A DNA stretch of 12,461 nucleotides from DASVWH01 sp036389715 (GCA_036389715.1 DASVWH010000184.1:1-12461); one strand, 5' to 3'; counted from the stretch's first letter, positions 1 to 6,595 are shown. Numbers and translations: made by a program. The notes: a model not told the origin generated them from the letters alone.

Positions 1-82
1 CAAGGGCAAAGAGCTTGATGATCTGCCGAAATTTAGCACGAGAAATTCGTGCACGAACAAATTGCTTGGAAACCAATGTCAT
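1..82 (-). CDS. IS1595-like transposase, N-terminal fragment cut by window edge
   Basis: The minus-strand ATG at 80-82 opens 27 codons that stay open to the left edge. The product contains RISRAKFRQIIKLFAL. That basic, helical start resembles the N terminus of one group of IS1595-family transposases, in which a KFRQ..FALD segment precedes a helix-turn-helix and a later DDE-like catalytic domain. Only the start is visible, so the catalytic residues cannot be checked. The upstream ATG near 104-106 meets a stop in frame, so the ATG at 80-82 is the natural start. No clear Shine-Dalgarno sequence precedes it. The family call rests on recalled similarity of a short stretch and is tentative; a DNA-binding protein of another kind is possible. 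Confidence 0.5.
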   Translation of the reverse strand, partial: MTLVSKQFVRARISRAKFRQIIKLFAL

Positions 83-128
83 GACTTAGTTTACAGCCAT
101 TTCCATGGCCCTTATCTAGTCATGACCC
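1..128 (-). mobile_element. Partial insertion sequence, probable end at about 126-128
   Basis: Reading the minus strand, the transposase-like ATG is preceded by a 46-nt leader starting with GGGTCATGACTAGATAAGGG at 128. IS1595-family elements commonly begin with GGG and make 8-bp target duplications. The GGG at 126-128 is followed on the plus strand by TTTAAGTA (129-136), which would be one copy of such a duplication and merges into the heptamer array. The other end lies outside the window, so neither the terminal inverted repeat nor the duplication can be confirmed. The palindrome GTCATGAC occurs at 78-85 and 119-126, the second at the presumed tip. Confidence 0.4.
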
Positions 129-132
129 TTTA

Positions 133-315
133 AGTAAGTAGTAAGCAGTAAGCAGTAAGCAGTAAACAAGACGTATCGAGCGGTGCACAGCCGGGCGACG
201 TACAGTCAAGCGATACATAGTCAAGCCATGCACAGTCAGGCAGCTTCTTATCTTCTCTCTTTAACTGCTCACTGCTCACTGCTCACTGCTTACTGCTCAC
301 TATTCGCTGCTCACT
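133..315. repeat. Inverted pair of heptamer tandem arrays
   Basis: The left array (133-167) is five heptamers: AGTAAGT, three AGTAAGC and AGTAAAC. The right array (264-315) is four ACTGCTC and one ACTGCTT, then degenerate copies ending GCTGCTC. The two arrays are near reverse complements separated by about 96 bp. In a minus-strand transcript such as the pyrF 3' untranslated region, the differences between the arms become G-U wobble pairs. In a plus-strand transcript they would be A-C mismatches. Short heptamer tandem repeats of this general kind are known from several bacterial phyla. Function is unknown; an RNA hairpin that ends or stabilises the pyrF transcript is possible. Confidence 0.85.
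185..244. repeat. Degenerate 15-bp tandem repeat, four copies
   Basis: Four consecutive 15-mers lie in the loop between the heptamer arrays: GCACAGCCGGGCGAC, GTACAGTCAAGCGAT, ACATAGTCAAGCCAT and GCACAGTCAGGCAGC. The shared core is about CAGTCAAGC. Because 15 is a multiple of three, the plus strand reads as a five-residue peptide repeat, but this looks like a by-product of the repeat and not a gene. Confidence 0.75.
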
Positions 316-1048
316 CTTCCTCCCCGGCGCGGCGCATCTCTTCGATTATCTCGTGTGCGGCGCGGGCCGGGTCGGGCGCGTTGAGAATGGCGCGGCCGAT
401 GACCAGGTAGTCCGCACCGGCGCGCACGGCCTGGGCCGGAGTCATCACGCGCCGCTGATCGTCTTGCGTCCGGCCCGCGGGTCGCACGCCCGGCGTGACG
501 ATCATGAAGCCGCGCTCGCTGACCGCCTCGCGGACCAAGGAGACTTCGTGCGGCGACGCGACGACCCCGTCCATCCCTGAATCGGCGGCGAGCAGGGCCA
601 TTCGCCTGACCTGTTCGGCCGTGCCGGATGAGAAGCCCGCTTCTGCGAGCGCAGTGTCGTCCGCACTCGTCAAGACCGTGACGGCTATGACGGCGGGGCG
701 CGGGCGGCCTTCGCGCTCGGCGGCCAGCGTGACGGCTTCGGCGGTGCGGCGCATCATCTCGCTTCCGCCGCTGGCATGGACGTTGAAGATTGAGACCCCT
801 AGCCGCGCGGCCTCGACGCCCGCTGCCGCGACGGTATTCGGAATGTCGTGGAATTTCAGATCGAGAAAGACGCGCGCGCCCGCTTCGACCAGCTCACGCA
901 CGAGGCCCGGCCCGGCGGCGGTGAAAAGCTGTGAGCCGACCTTGAACATGCCCGCCACTTCACGCAGCGCGCCGAAAAGATTGAGGGCCTCACGCGCCGT
1001 CTCAACGTCGAGCGCCACGATCAGCTTCTGATGCGCAGGATTGGTCAT
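311..1048 (-). CDS. pyrF: Orotidine 5'-phosphate decarboxylase
   Basis: Decarboxylates OMP to UMP, the last step of de novo pyrimidine synthesis, as a cytosolic TIM-barrel dimer. The 245-residue product has the usual bacterial length and signature. LIVALDV at 9-15 contains Asp14, Lys36 lies in MFKVGS, and LDLKFHDIPNT (62-72) carries the catalytic Asp63-Lys65-Asp68 array. VTPGVR (184-189) and VIGRAI (216-221) bind the phosphate. It lies 139 bp downstream of pyrD on the same strand and is probably co-transcribed; that gap holds only small hairpins and no convincing promoter. No Shine-Dalgarno sequence precedes the ATG, yet this start gives the expected N terminus. The stop codon at 311-313 falls inside the last degenerate heptamer of the downstream repeat array, which is unusual. 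Confidence 0.96.
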   Translation of the reverse strand: MTNPAHQKLIVALDVETAREALNLFGALREVAGMFKVGSQLFTAAGPGLVRELVEAGARVFLDLKFHDIPNTVAAAGVEAARLGVSIFNVHASGGSEMMRRTAEAVTLAAEREGRPRPAVIAVTVLTSADDTALAEAGFSSGTAEQVRRMALLAADSGMDGVVASPHEVSLVREAVSERGFMIVTPGVRPAGRTQDDQRRVMTPAQAVRAGADYLVIGRAILNAPDPARAAHEIIEEMRRAGEEE

Positions 1049-1187
1049 CTTGTGTGCGGCTTATGCGCCGACAATCGGAGCGAAAAATTTCCGCATTGCT
1101 TGGTAGTCAAAAATTGCCGTGTTGCTAATGGCCGCAGTCGGCCCCGCCCGAACGCTCCGGCCTCGTCAGGCGAATGCTCCTGCGCCG

Positions 1188-2306
1188 TCATGCGGCGGCC
1201 AGCTCTTCGGCACGACAGCCGACCGCTTCGTCGAGCGAGCCGATGCCATGCCGCCTTAAAATCTCCGCCAGCCCGTCGTTAATCTCGCGCACGATGCCGA
1301 CGCCCTGATAGATAAAGCCTGTGTAGATTTGAACCAGGCTCGCGCCCGCGCTGATCTTCTCCCAGGCATCCCCGGCCGTGAAGATGCCGCCCGTCCCGAT
1401 AATCGTTAAGCGCCCGCGCGCCAGGCGATAGAGAGCGGCGACCATCGCGGTCGAGCGGTCGCGCAGCGGAGCGCCGCTCAAGCCTCCCTCGCCGCAAGCC
1501 TCAACCCGGCTTCGCGCGGTCCGCAGCCCGTCGCGGCTCGTCGTCGTATTGGTCGCAATGATGCCGGAAAGATCGGCCTGCATCGCTGCCTCGACGATTG
1601 CTTCCAGCTCAAGAAAGCTGAGGTCGGGCGCGATCTTGACGAGCAGCGGGACGGGACGCCCGCGCGGATGCTTGTCCGCCAGCTGGCGGTTGCGCTCTTG
1701 GAGCGTAGAGAGCAGGGCCAGGAGCGCATCGGCGCGCTGCAACTCGCGCAGCTGCGGCGTGTTGGGCGAACTGACGTTGATGACCAGGTAGTCTGCAAGC
1801 GCGTGTAACAACTCAAAGCTGGCCAGGTAATCGGCCGTCGCTGCTTCGAGCGGGACGGCGCGGCTCTTGCCGATGTTGATGCCGAGCACGCAGTCCGGGC
1901 GATGGGCCGCCAGCCTCTCTGCAACCGCCGCCGCGCCATGATTGTTGAACCCGAGACGATTAATCAGGGCGCGGTCGAGCGGGAGGCGAAAGAGGCGCGG
2001 GCCGGGATTACCGGGCTGCGCCAGGTGCGTCACGGTCCCGACTTCGATAAAGCCGAAACCGAGCGCGGAGAGCGACCGCGCGCCCGTCCCGTTCTTGTCG
2101 AAGCCAGCCGCCAGCCCGACCGGGTTCTCGAAGGAAAGCCCGAAGCGGCCGAGTTTGCCAAACGGCGCGCGGCCGAAGCGACCCGCCGCCAGACGCCTCA
2201 CCCATTCCGTCCCGAGCGCGAGAGAACACGTTTGCAGTGCCAGCTCGTGTGCGGATTCGGGCGGCAGGCAAAATAGTAGCGGTCGCAGGAGCGAGCGATA
2301 GAGCAT
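1188..2306 (-). CDS. pyrD: Dihydroorotate dehydrogenase (quinone), class 2
   Basis: Oxidises dihydroorotate to orotate with FMN, passing electrons to quinone at the inner face of the membrane. The 372-residue product has the N-terminal helical extension of class 2 enzymes (about 1-45, starting MLYRSLLRPLLFCLPPESAH), which forms the quinone tunnel and membrane contact. The barrel follows, with NPVGLAAGFDKNG (61-73), LINRLGFNNHG (114-124), and VINVSSPNTPQLRELQ (175-190) containing the catalytic Ser, which marks class 2 as distinct from the Cys of class 1. LVKIAPD (222-228), ATNTT (251-255) and IIGTGGI (302-308) complete the FMN site. The ATG has no Shine-Dalgarno sequence. A promoter about 50-80 bp upstream fits a short leader. 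pyrF follows. Confidence 0.96.
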   Translation of the reverse strand: MLYRSLLRPLLFCLPPESAHELALQTCSLALGTEWVRRLAAGRFGRAPFGKLGRFGLSFENPVGLAAGFDKNGTGARSLSALGFGFIEVGTVTHLAQPGNPGPRLFRLPLDRALINRLGFNNHGAAAVAERLAAHRPDCVLGINIGKSRAVPLEAATADYLASFELLHALADYLVINVSSPNTPQLRELQRADALLALLSTLQERNRQLADKHPRGRPVPLLVKIAPDLSFLELEAIVEAAMQADLSGIIATNTTTSRDGLRTARSRVEACGEGGLSGAPLRDRSTAMVAALYRLARGRLTIIGTGGIFTAGDAWEKISAGASLVQIYTGFIYQGVGIVREINDGLAEILRRHGIGSLDEAVGCRAEELAAA

Positions 2307-2357
2307 CGGCGCAATAAGTGTTCAGAGACGAGCGAATAAGTGACGAGCCGGGACGGG

Positions 2358-2386
2358 ATTCTATCCTGTCAATGTCCGCTTGTCAC
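2358..2386 (-). promoter_or_regulatory. Sigma70-type promoter for pyrD-pyrF
   Basis: On the minus strand a -35 hexamer GTGACA (2381-2386) and a -10 hexamer TAGAAT (2358-2363) are separated by exactly 17 bp. Each matches the consensus at five of six positions. Transcription would start near 2351, giving a leader of about 45 nt before the pyrD ATG. That leader holds a duplicated CTCGTC/CACTTATT motif. Confidence 0.6.
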
Positions 2387-2411
2387 TGAGCTGTGCGGAG
2401 GGGTTGATAGG

Positions 2412-2440
2412 CTCGCCGCGAACGGTCGCCGTGCGGCGAG
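2412..2440 (-). other. GC-rich hairpin downstream of the helical-protein gene
   Basis: CTCGCCGC (2412-2419) pairs with GCGGCGAG (2433-2440), and an inner ACGG/CCGT pair closes a 3-nt loop, with a 2-nt bulge between. It lies about 60 nt past the stop of the 628-residue gene and just upstream of the pyrD promoter. No T-run follows on the minus strand, so it is not a standard intrinsic terminator. It may protect the transcript end or assist Rho-type termination. Confidence 0.4.
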
Positions 2441-2499
2441 GCGCCAGCGCGCCCGCCTGAAGCGGGAAATCGGAGGCTGTCTTAATGCCGGACGCGCAA

Positions 2500-4386
2500 T
2501 CAGGGGCGGACGGGAATGGGCTGTGGAGTGCTCCTGGTCGTCGCGGCCTCCCTGTCTGCCCGCTGGAGGATATTACTGTCAACGGCGATGAAGAACTTCG
2601 CCCGTAAAATCTTATTGTCTATCCTTTCGCCCAAATATCTTGTGCCCATGTAGTCTTGCCTGGCGAAAGCCCCGAGCTGTTTGAAATTGATAGACTCGAC
2701 CGTCTCGCGCTCGCCGGTCGTCAACTCCTTGCCGTTGAAGGCCGTGATGGTCTTGATGCGTATCGGAGGCTGCCTAACCGAGGTTTCCGGCTGCGCGGTG
2801 TCGGGCCTGAGCTTATTTATCACCTTGATGGTATCGGACAGCATCCTCTGGCCGCGAGCCGGATCGAACCTGGCGAACTGCTCGGCGATGTTGAGAATGA
2901 CCGTTACTTTATCGGGCGTATCGTCGCCCTTGAGCGCGATGTCATGAGCTTCGGAAAACAGTGCGATGGCCTGCGCAGGGTCTTTGGAAGCAGTCGCCGC
3001 GCGGCTCCCCAACTCGACCAACACCCTGGCCTGCAAAATCTTATCGTTGAATTTCAGCGCGGTCGCGTGTGCCTCCTCGGCCGAATCCCTGGCCCTGGTT
3101 GATAAGAGAAAGAGATTGACATCATCTTCGGTCTGCGAGCGAATGGCCGCGTCTGAGATTTTGGCCGCCGCCGCCAAAGCGCGCTCGGTATCCGTCAACA
3201 TCAGACTCAGCGCGAGGCTGCGCAGCAAAGAGTCGCGGACCCAGGGGTCCCTCTCCTTTTCGGCCAGGTCGAGCTGCGATTGGTAGTCCTGCTCCATCCC
3301 GCCCAGGAGCCCGTCCGATTGCTGCCGGACCGATTGCAGTGCCGCTATTCTTTGTTGCTGCTGCTGGCTGAGGCTCGAAGACATCTCGCCCAGGAGTTGT
3401 TCGACGACCCTCACCTTATCGGGGGCATTCAATTGAATAATCGGGATGGCGCGTGAAGAGAGAAAGCCGAGCAGGCTCGTTTCCAGGTCCGAGACCGGCT
3501 GCGGGCCGGAGAGCGCGGCCTGCCGCCACTGGGCCGTCTTGGCGCTGGCCGCATCAACGAATAACTCGATTAAAGCGCGGGCATCGGCCGCCTCCGTATC
3601 CGAGCGGCGCTGGCCCCGCCAGTCAAAAGAATAATTAGCCAGATTAATCATCACGGGATGATAGTCCAGCCCGTTGCGACGCAGGGCCGCCACCGACGCT
3701 CGGAACAGGAGATTGCTCAAGTTCCTGTCTTTCCTGCTCAAGGCGAATAGGAGCGGCCCGGCAGCCTGTGGAATCGTCCCGCTTGAGAGCGCCAGCCCCC
3801 CCATCTTTTGAGCTTGCGCGGGCTCGCTGTCGGCCAGCGTCAGCGCCACTTGCGCCAGCAACTCCGCCCGCTGCGGCCCGACAGACCCGGCCGGGCGATT
3901 CGGCACAGGCGTTTCCTGTGCGAGCTTCTCACGCAGGGCCTCCGCGCTTTTTCTATCATGGAGGCTCAATCTGTGCAGAACTTCCGTCAGGGCCGATGCC
4001 CGGCGGCGTAGCGCGGCGCTTCTCTGAGCCGCTGTTTCGATTGCGCCTGATGTTTCGGTCGAAGACGGTTGTGAGACGGAGTTGAAGGCTTGTTGGAAGA
4101 TGGCCCTGGACGCTTGTTCGTCCGTTTTCCAGAGTACGTCGGCGATCTCGGCCTGGAGCAACGCCGCCGCCGGTTTATCCTCTTCGCTCTTTAGCTCGTC
4201 GGCCAGCCGCAGCAAAGATGAGACGGCAATCTGCTTATCCAACTTAATCTTATTATCATCAATCTTGATATTGTTATTGCCCTTCGTCGCTTGCTGGCAG
4301 AGCGCCGGGGATGGGCCGAGCAACTGTAAGATAAGAAAGAGAGCAAGGAACGCAAGGGCGTGTTTCGTACCGCATTTAACTGTCAT
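2500..4386 (-). CDS. Secreted alpha-helical repeat protein of unknown function
   Basis: I do not recognise a named family. The 628-residue product begins with a signal peptide: a basic start, a hydrophobic run at about 10-23, and probable cleavage near ALC-QQ (28-32). The mature part is almost all amphipathic helix with alanine- and leucine-rich pairs, such as LADELKSEEDKPAAALLQAE (61-80) and the segments around 385-515. These resemble irregular TPR-like or HEAT-like solenoids; the residue pattern is not strict enough to name one. A run of five Gln (341-345) and a proline-rich tail (620-628) stand out. Similar long secreted helical proteins are common in acidobacterial genomes (general impression). 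The start is supported by GGGAG seven bases upstream. It is last of four same-strand genes for exported proteins and is preceded by a strong hairpin. A periplasmic scaffold role is a guess. Confidence 0.8.
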   Translation of the reverse strand: MTVKCGTKHALAFLALFLILQLLGPSPALCQQATKGNNNIKIDDNKIKLDKQIAVSSLLRLADELKSEEDKPAAALLQAEIADVLWKTDEQASRAIFQQAFNSVSQPSSTETSGAIETAAQRSAALRRRASALTEVLHRLSLHDRKSAEALREKLAQETPVPNRPAGSVGPQRAELLAQVALTLADSEPAQAQKMGGLALSSGTIPQAAGPLLFALSRKDRNLSNLLFRASVAALRRNGLDYHPVMINLANYSFDWRGQRRSDTEAADARALIELFVDAASAKTAQWRQAALSGPQPVSDLETSLLGFLSSRAIPIIQLNAPDKVRVVEQLLGEMSSSLSQQQQQRIAALQSVRQQSDGLLGGMEQDYQSQLDLAEKERDPWVRDSLLRSLALSLMLTDTERALAAAAKISDAAIRSQTEDDVNLFLLSTRARDSAEEAHATALKFNDKILQARVLVELGSRAATASKDPAQAIALFSEAHDIALKGDDTPDKVTVILNIAEQFARFDPARGQRMLSDTIKVINKLRPDTAQPETSVRQPPIRIKTITAFNGKELTTGERETVESINFKQLGAFARQDYMGTRYLGERIDNKILRAKFFIAVDSNILQRADREAATTRSTPQPIPVRP

Positions 4387-4399
4387 AGGTCATCTCCCT

Positions 4400-4441
4400 T
4401 TTTCAGCCCGGCCGAGACAAGATGTTTCGCCGGGCTGAAAA
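4400..4441 (-). other. Strong intercistronic hairpin before the 628-residue gene
   Basis: A 13-bp perfect inverted repeat (4400-4412 with 4429-4441; core TTTCAGCCCGGC and its complement) can be extended by CGAGAC/GTTTCG to leave a five-base loop. It fills the gap between the thioredoxin-like gene stop and the next gene. On the minus strand it ends about 13 bases before that gene's ATG, and the Shine-Dalgarno-like AAGGGAG follows at once. No U-run follows, so RNA processing, stabilisation or control of ribosome access fits better than simple termination. Confidence 0.6.
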
Positions 4442-4448
4442 TCTCGAA

Positions 4449-5030
4449 TCAAGATTCCAGGCGCTGGAAAAACTGGGCGATTCTGGCCGCGCGCTTTTCC
4501 TGCGTATCGGCGAAACTGACTCCGTCCCATCTGCCAATCACGAGTCCGTCCGAGGTGAGCAGCAGATACTGTGGTACGAACTCACTTTTAAGGGCCTTTT
4601 TAGCCTGGTTTTGCGGGTCGTAGAGGAGGGGCAATGTGTCAAATTCGTGAGCTTGCGCAAAGCGTTTGACCCGCTCTTTATCAGTATCTATTGATACGGC
4701 GAAAAATGCCACCTTTTTTCTTTGGGCCTCGTTTAACATATCCTTCCAGAGCCCTGCGTCCTCCGCGCATTTCGGGCATGAAGTGGAGAACACTGCGAGC
4801 AGCAGATAACGCTCTCTCAAGCCCTTCAACGAAATGCTCTCGCCCGTCAACCCGGGTAATTCAGGCAGGTTGACCCGTTCGCCCTCGGACACTCCCGGCA
4901 GGCTTTCCGTGATTGTTTGTGGGGAATCGGATGCCGCAGGTTTCGGTTTCAATACCCGGATGGCGAGAAAGGTCAGTCCGGCGGCGACAACGAACAAAAC
5001 GAGATATGAAATCTTTGGGCTGGTCTTCAT
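4449..5030 (-). CDS. Membrane-anchored thioredoxin-fold protein (TlpA/ResA-like)
   Basis: Probable envelope thiol-disulfide oxidoreductase. Residues 8-26 (YLVLFVVAAGLTFLAIRVL) form one N-terminal membrane helix, and a linker to about residue 50 leads to a redoxin domain. The domain has NLPELPG with strand and turn, LLAVFSTSCPKCAED with the CPKC active site (85-88), FFAVSID (109-115), and FVPQYLLL with the conserved cis-proline (P153) opposite the active site. At 193 residues it has the size of TlpA/ResA proteins, which keep partner cysteines reduced outside the cytoplasm. The usual Trp before the CxxC is Ser here, so its redox character may differ. AAAGG lies a few bases upstream of the ATG. 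The nearest upstream gene on the strand encodes a secreted four-cysteine peptide, an obvious candidate substrate; that link is inference. Confidence 0.88.
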   Translation of the reverse strand: MKTSPKISYLVLFVVAAGLTFLAIRVLKPKPAASDSPQTITESLPGVSEGERVNLPELPGLTGESISLKGLRERYLLLAVFSTSCPKCAEDAGLWKDMLNEAQRKKVAFFAVSIDTDKERVKRFAQAHEFDTLPLLYDPQNQAKKALKSEFVPQYLLLTSDGLVIGRWDGVSFADTQEKRAARIAQFFQRLES

Positions 5031-5123
5031 GCTGTGCCTTTAGGTCAAGGCGGACCTGTTTGGGGCTTCAGGGGCGGCCGGACCCTCAAGTATGAGTTGG
5101 GAGCGTGCGCCTGAAATTAAAGA

Positions 5124-5262
5124 ACTGACAGCCCGCACAGCCAAAGCGCAAGACGCTGTCTGAACAAACATGGATGGCCGCCGGTTTTGAGACATCCGGC
5201 GCAATCATCATTGTTCGGCAAGACAGAGAGTAGCTTGCGCGCCAACTGTGCGGGCTGTCAGT
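5124..5262. repeat. 139-bp long inverted-repeat (hairpin) element
   Basis: The outer arms are a perfect 17-bp inverted repeat (5124-5140 and 5246-5262; core CTGACAGCCCGCACAG). Moving inward there is a symmetric 5x5 internal loop, GCGCAAG (5146-5152) pairing at 5234-5240, CTGTCT (5156-5161) with AGACAG (5221-5226), GAACAA (5162-5167) with TTGTTC (5211-5216), and an apical CGCCGG/CCGGCG hairpin (5179-5201). The whole element can fold on itself. It starts six bases past the small-peptide stop and lies upstream of the thioredoxin-like gene. On the minus strand it is followed by TCTTTAATTTC, weakly terminator-like. No obvious target duplication flanks it. It could be a MITE-like element, a structured RNA, or an unusual terminator or attenuator. 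Confidence 0.7.
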
Positions 5263-5267
5263 CCCGG

Positions 5268-5471
5268 TTATTCGGGCGCGCCGTAGTAACACTCAACGGC
5301 CAGCACCTCACCGGATTCCGCATCGAGTATGACTTTGCAGACCTTGAAGCGCCGCCCCTCATAAGTATCGTCACAATTGCCGTTACAAGCGGCCCCTGTG
5401 CTCGGAACAAACGACATCAGCGCAGCCAGTAAGACGCCTCCGACCATCGCCAGTAATTTCCCTTTAGCCAT
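5268..5471 (-). CDS. Small secreted four-cysteine peptide, unknown family
   Basis: A 67-residue product. It begins MAKGK and continues with a hydrophobic helix (about 6-22) and a signal-peptidase-like end, STGAA. The mature part of about 39 residues has Cys29, Cys33, Cys45 and Cys61 (pattern C-x3-C-x11-C-x15-C), enough for two disulfides. The residue at -3 from Cys29 is Gly, so this is not a proper lipobox. The tail FKVCKVILDAESGEVLAVEC reads like a beta-hairpin. The start is well supported: AAGGAGAG (5481-5488) sits nine bases upstream, and a small hairpin (5498-5519) lies just before it. I recognise no family. The pairing of propeller, tiny secreted peptide and thioredoxin recalls Bacteroidota loci with NVEALA-type peptides, but no sequence match is claimed. 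Confidence 0.75.
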   Translation of the reverse strand: MAKGKLLAMVGGVLLAALMSFVPSTGAACNGNCDDTYEGRRFKVCKVILDAESGEVLAVECYYGAPE

Positions 5472-5602
5472 TTTTAAATTCTCTCCTTAGTTGTGAGGGC
5501 TTCGCCGGAGCGAAAAGCCGGTTGATAGATAGTGTGTTTGGGGACACACTCTTCTAATTCCGCGGATAGACTCGTAAGACGGCGAGGAAACCTTTGCTTA
5601 AT

Positions 5603-6595
5603 CTAAGGCAGCGCATACTTCTTGAGTCGAAGCGCGTCCCTGTTCTTAAGCAGATACAGAGCACTACCGTTTGCTGCGAGGCGATGAAAGTTATCTTCGA
5701 GGGGGATCTTCTTCAAAGTCTTGCCGGTGGCTGTCGTCACCAGGAGCAGCCTGGACCCCTCGCTCCGAGCCTGCGCGTGATTCTTGCCGGACATCAAAAG
5801 GTATAGGTGGCTGGCGTTATCAACCGCCATATCTAAAACTAAAATCTGGTAACGCGACGAGATGGTGAGTCCTGCGACCTGGCGACGTGCGGAGACGAAA
5901 GGCGGTTTGATGACCACGTCGGACTCCGGCTTGAACTCGCTCAACAACCGCCCGTCGCGCGCGTAGTGCCTGATTAACGGCGGGAAATTAAAACTCAAAT
6001 AAAAGCCGCCCGCCCTATCTGCGACGAGATTGCCGTTACTCAAAACCCTGTCCGTGTCTGAATTGCCGTATTGAATCCGCTGGCCGAAACTATGCAGCAG
6101 CTCTCCCCTGGAATTGTAGACATCAAAGAGGGTATCTCCAAAGCCCATCAAGACTACGGCTTCACCGAACGAGTTGAGCTGAAGTTTCAAGGGGTCGTTT
6201 TTCCGACACTCGAAACTCGACTGCACCTGACAGTTGCGGTTCAGCCTTACTATGCGCGCGTTGGCGGAATCCAGTATCCAGATATTGCCTGCCCTATCGA
6301 CGGATACGTCTGACGCGGAGGCTGGCGCGCGGGGAGCGCAGAGGCGCGAAAGATTGTGCCCCCGGCTGCTGGAAATAAAGATATTCGAGAGTTCCGTGTC
6401 GAGCAGGTAGATATTGCCCGAGGGGCTGACGGTTATCTTTTCGGGGAATGAGAGCGGCAATCGCTGCGCTGCCGAATCGAAGATTGATTCTAAGGATTGA
6501 AGCTCTTGGGATTGTGCGGAGGAGGCTAGAATCAGGCCGCAAATAAAAGCTGCGATTGTTCGCAAGAATGAATGCTTGCAGTGAGGAAATCTCAT
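5603..6595 (-). CDS. Secreted 6-bladed/NHL-like beta-propeller protein
   Basis: The 330-residue product has a signal peptide (about 1-29, hydrophobic AAFICGLILASSAQSQ) and then repeated beta-blade units of NHL type. They read PEKITVSPSGNIYLLDT (51-67), ASDVSVDRAGNIWILDS (94-110), LSNGNLVADRAGGFYLSF (185-202), VLDMAVDNASHLYLLM (253-268) and HRLAANGSALYLLKN (304-318). Each has the hydrophobic-V-D/S-x-x-G-x-hydrophobic-Y/W-L pattern. Secreted propellers of this group usually bind ligands or proteins and carry no catalytic motif; none is visible here. Cys86, Cys122 and Cys130 could be redox partners of the nearby thioredoxin-like protein. GAGG five bases upstream supports the ATG. It is the first of the four minus-strand exported-protein genes; the 131-bp gap after it holds two small hairpins (5498-5519, 5531-5550). 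Confidence 0.82.
   Translation of the reverse strand: MRFPHCKHSFLRTIAAFICGLILASSAQSQELQSLESIFDSAAQRLPLSFPEKITVSPSGNIYLLDTELSNIFISSSRGHNLSRLCAPRAPASASDVSVDRAGNIWILDSANARIVRLNRNCQVQSSFECRKNDPLKLQLNSFGEAVVLMGFGDTLFDVYNSRGELLHSFGQRIQYGNSDTDRVLSNGNLVADRAGGFYLSFNFPPLIRHYARDGRLLSEFKPESDVVIKPPFVSARRQVAGLTISSRYQILVLDMAVDNASHLYLLMSGKNHAQARSEGSRLLLVTTATGKTLKKIPLEDNFHRLAANGSALYLLKNRDALRLKKYALP

Noticed and set aside
78..126. Two GTCATGAC palindromes as an operator pair
   Set aside because: Short, one at the presumed IS tip and one over the transposase ATG; no further support.
133..315. CRISPR array
   Set aside because: Units are 7 and 15 bp without unique spacers.
183..410. Plus-strand frame reading as a five-residue repeat peptide
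   Set aside because: Produced by the 15-bp tandem repeat and heptamers and running into pyrF antisense; no ribosome site.
1105..1110. TTGACT as a separate pyrF -35
   Set aside because: No acceptable -10 lies 16 to 18 bp downstream on the minus strand.
5086..5292. 68-codon minus-strand frame with CAGC motif
   Set aside because: Runs through the 139-bp inverted repeat and overlaps the small-peptide gene; no Shine-Dalgarno sequence or signal peptide.
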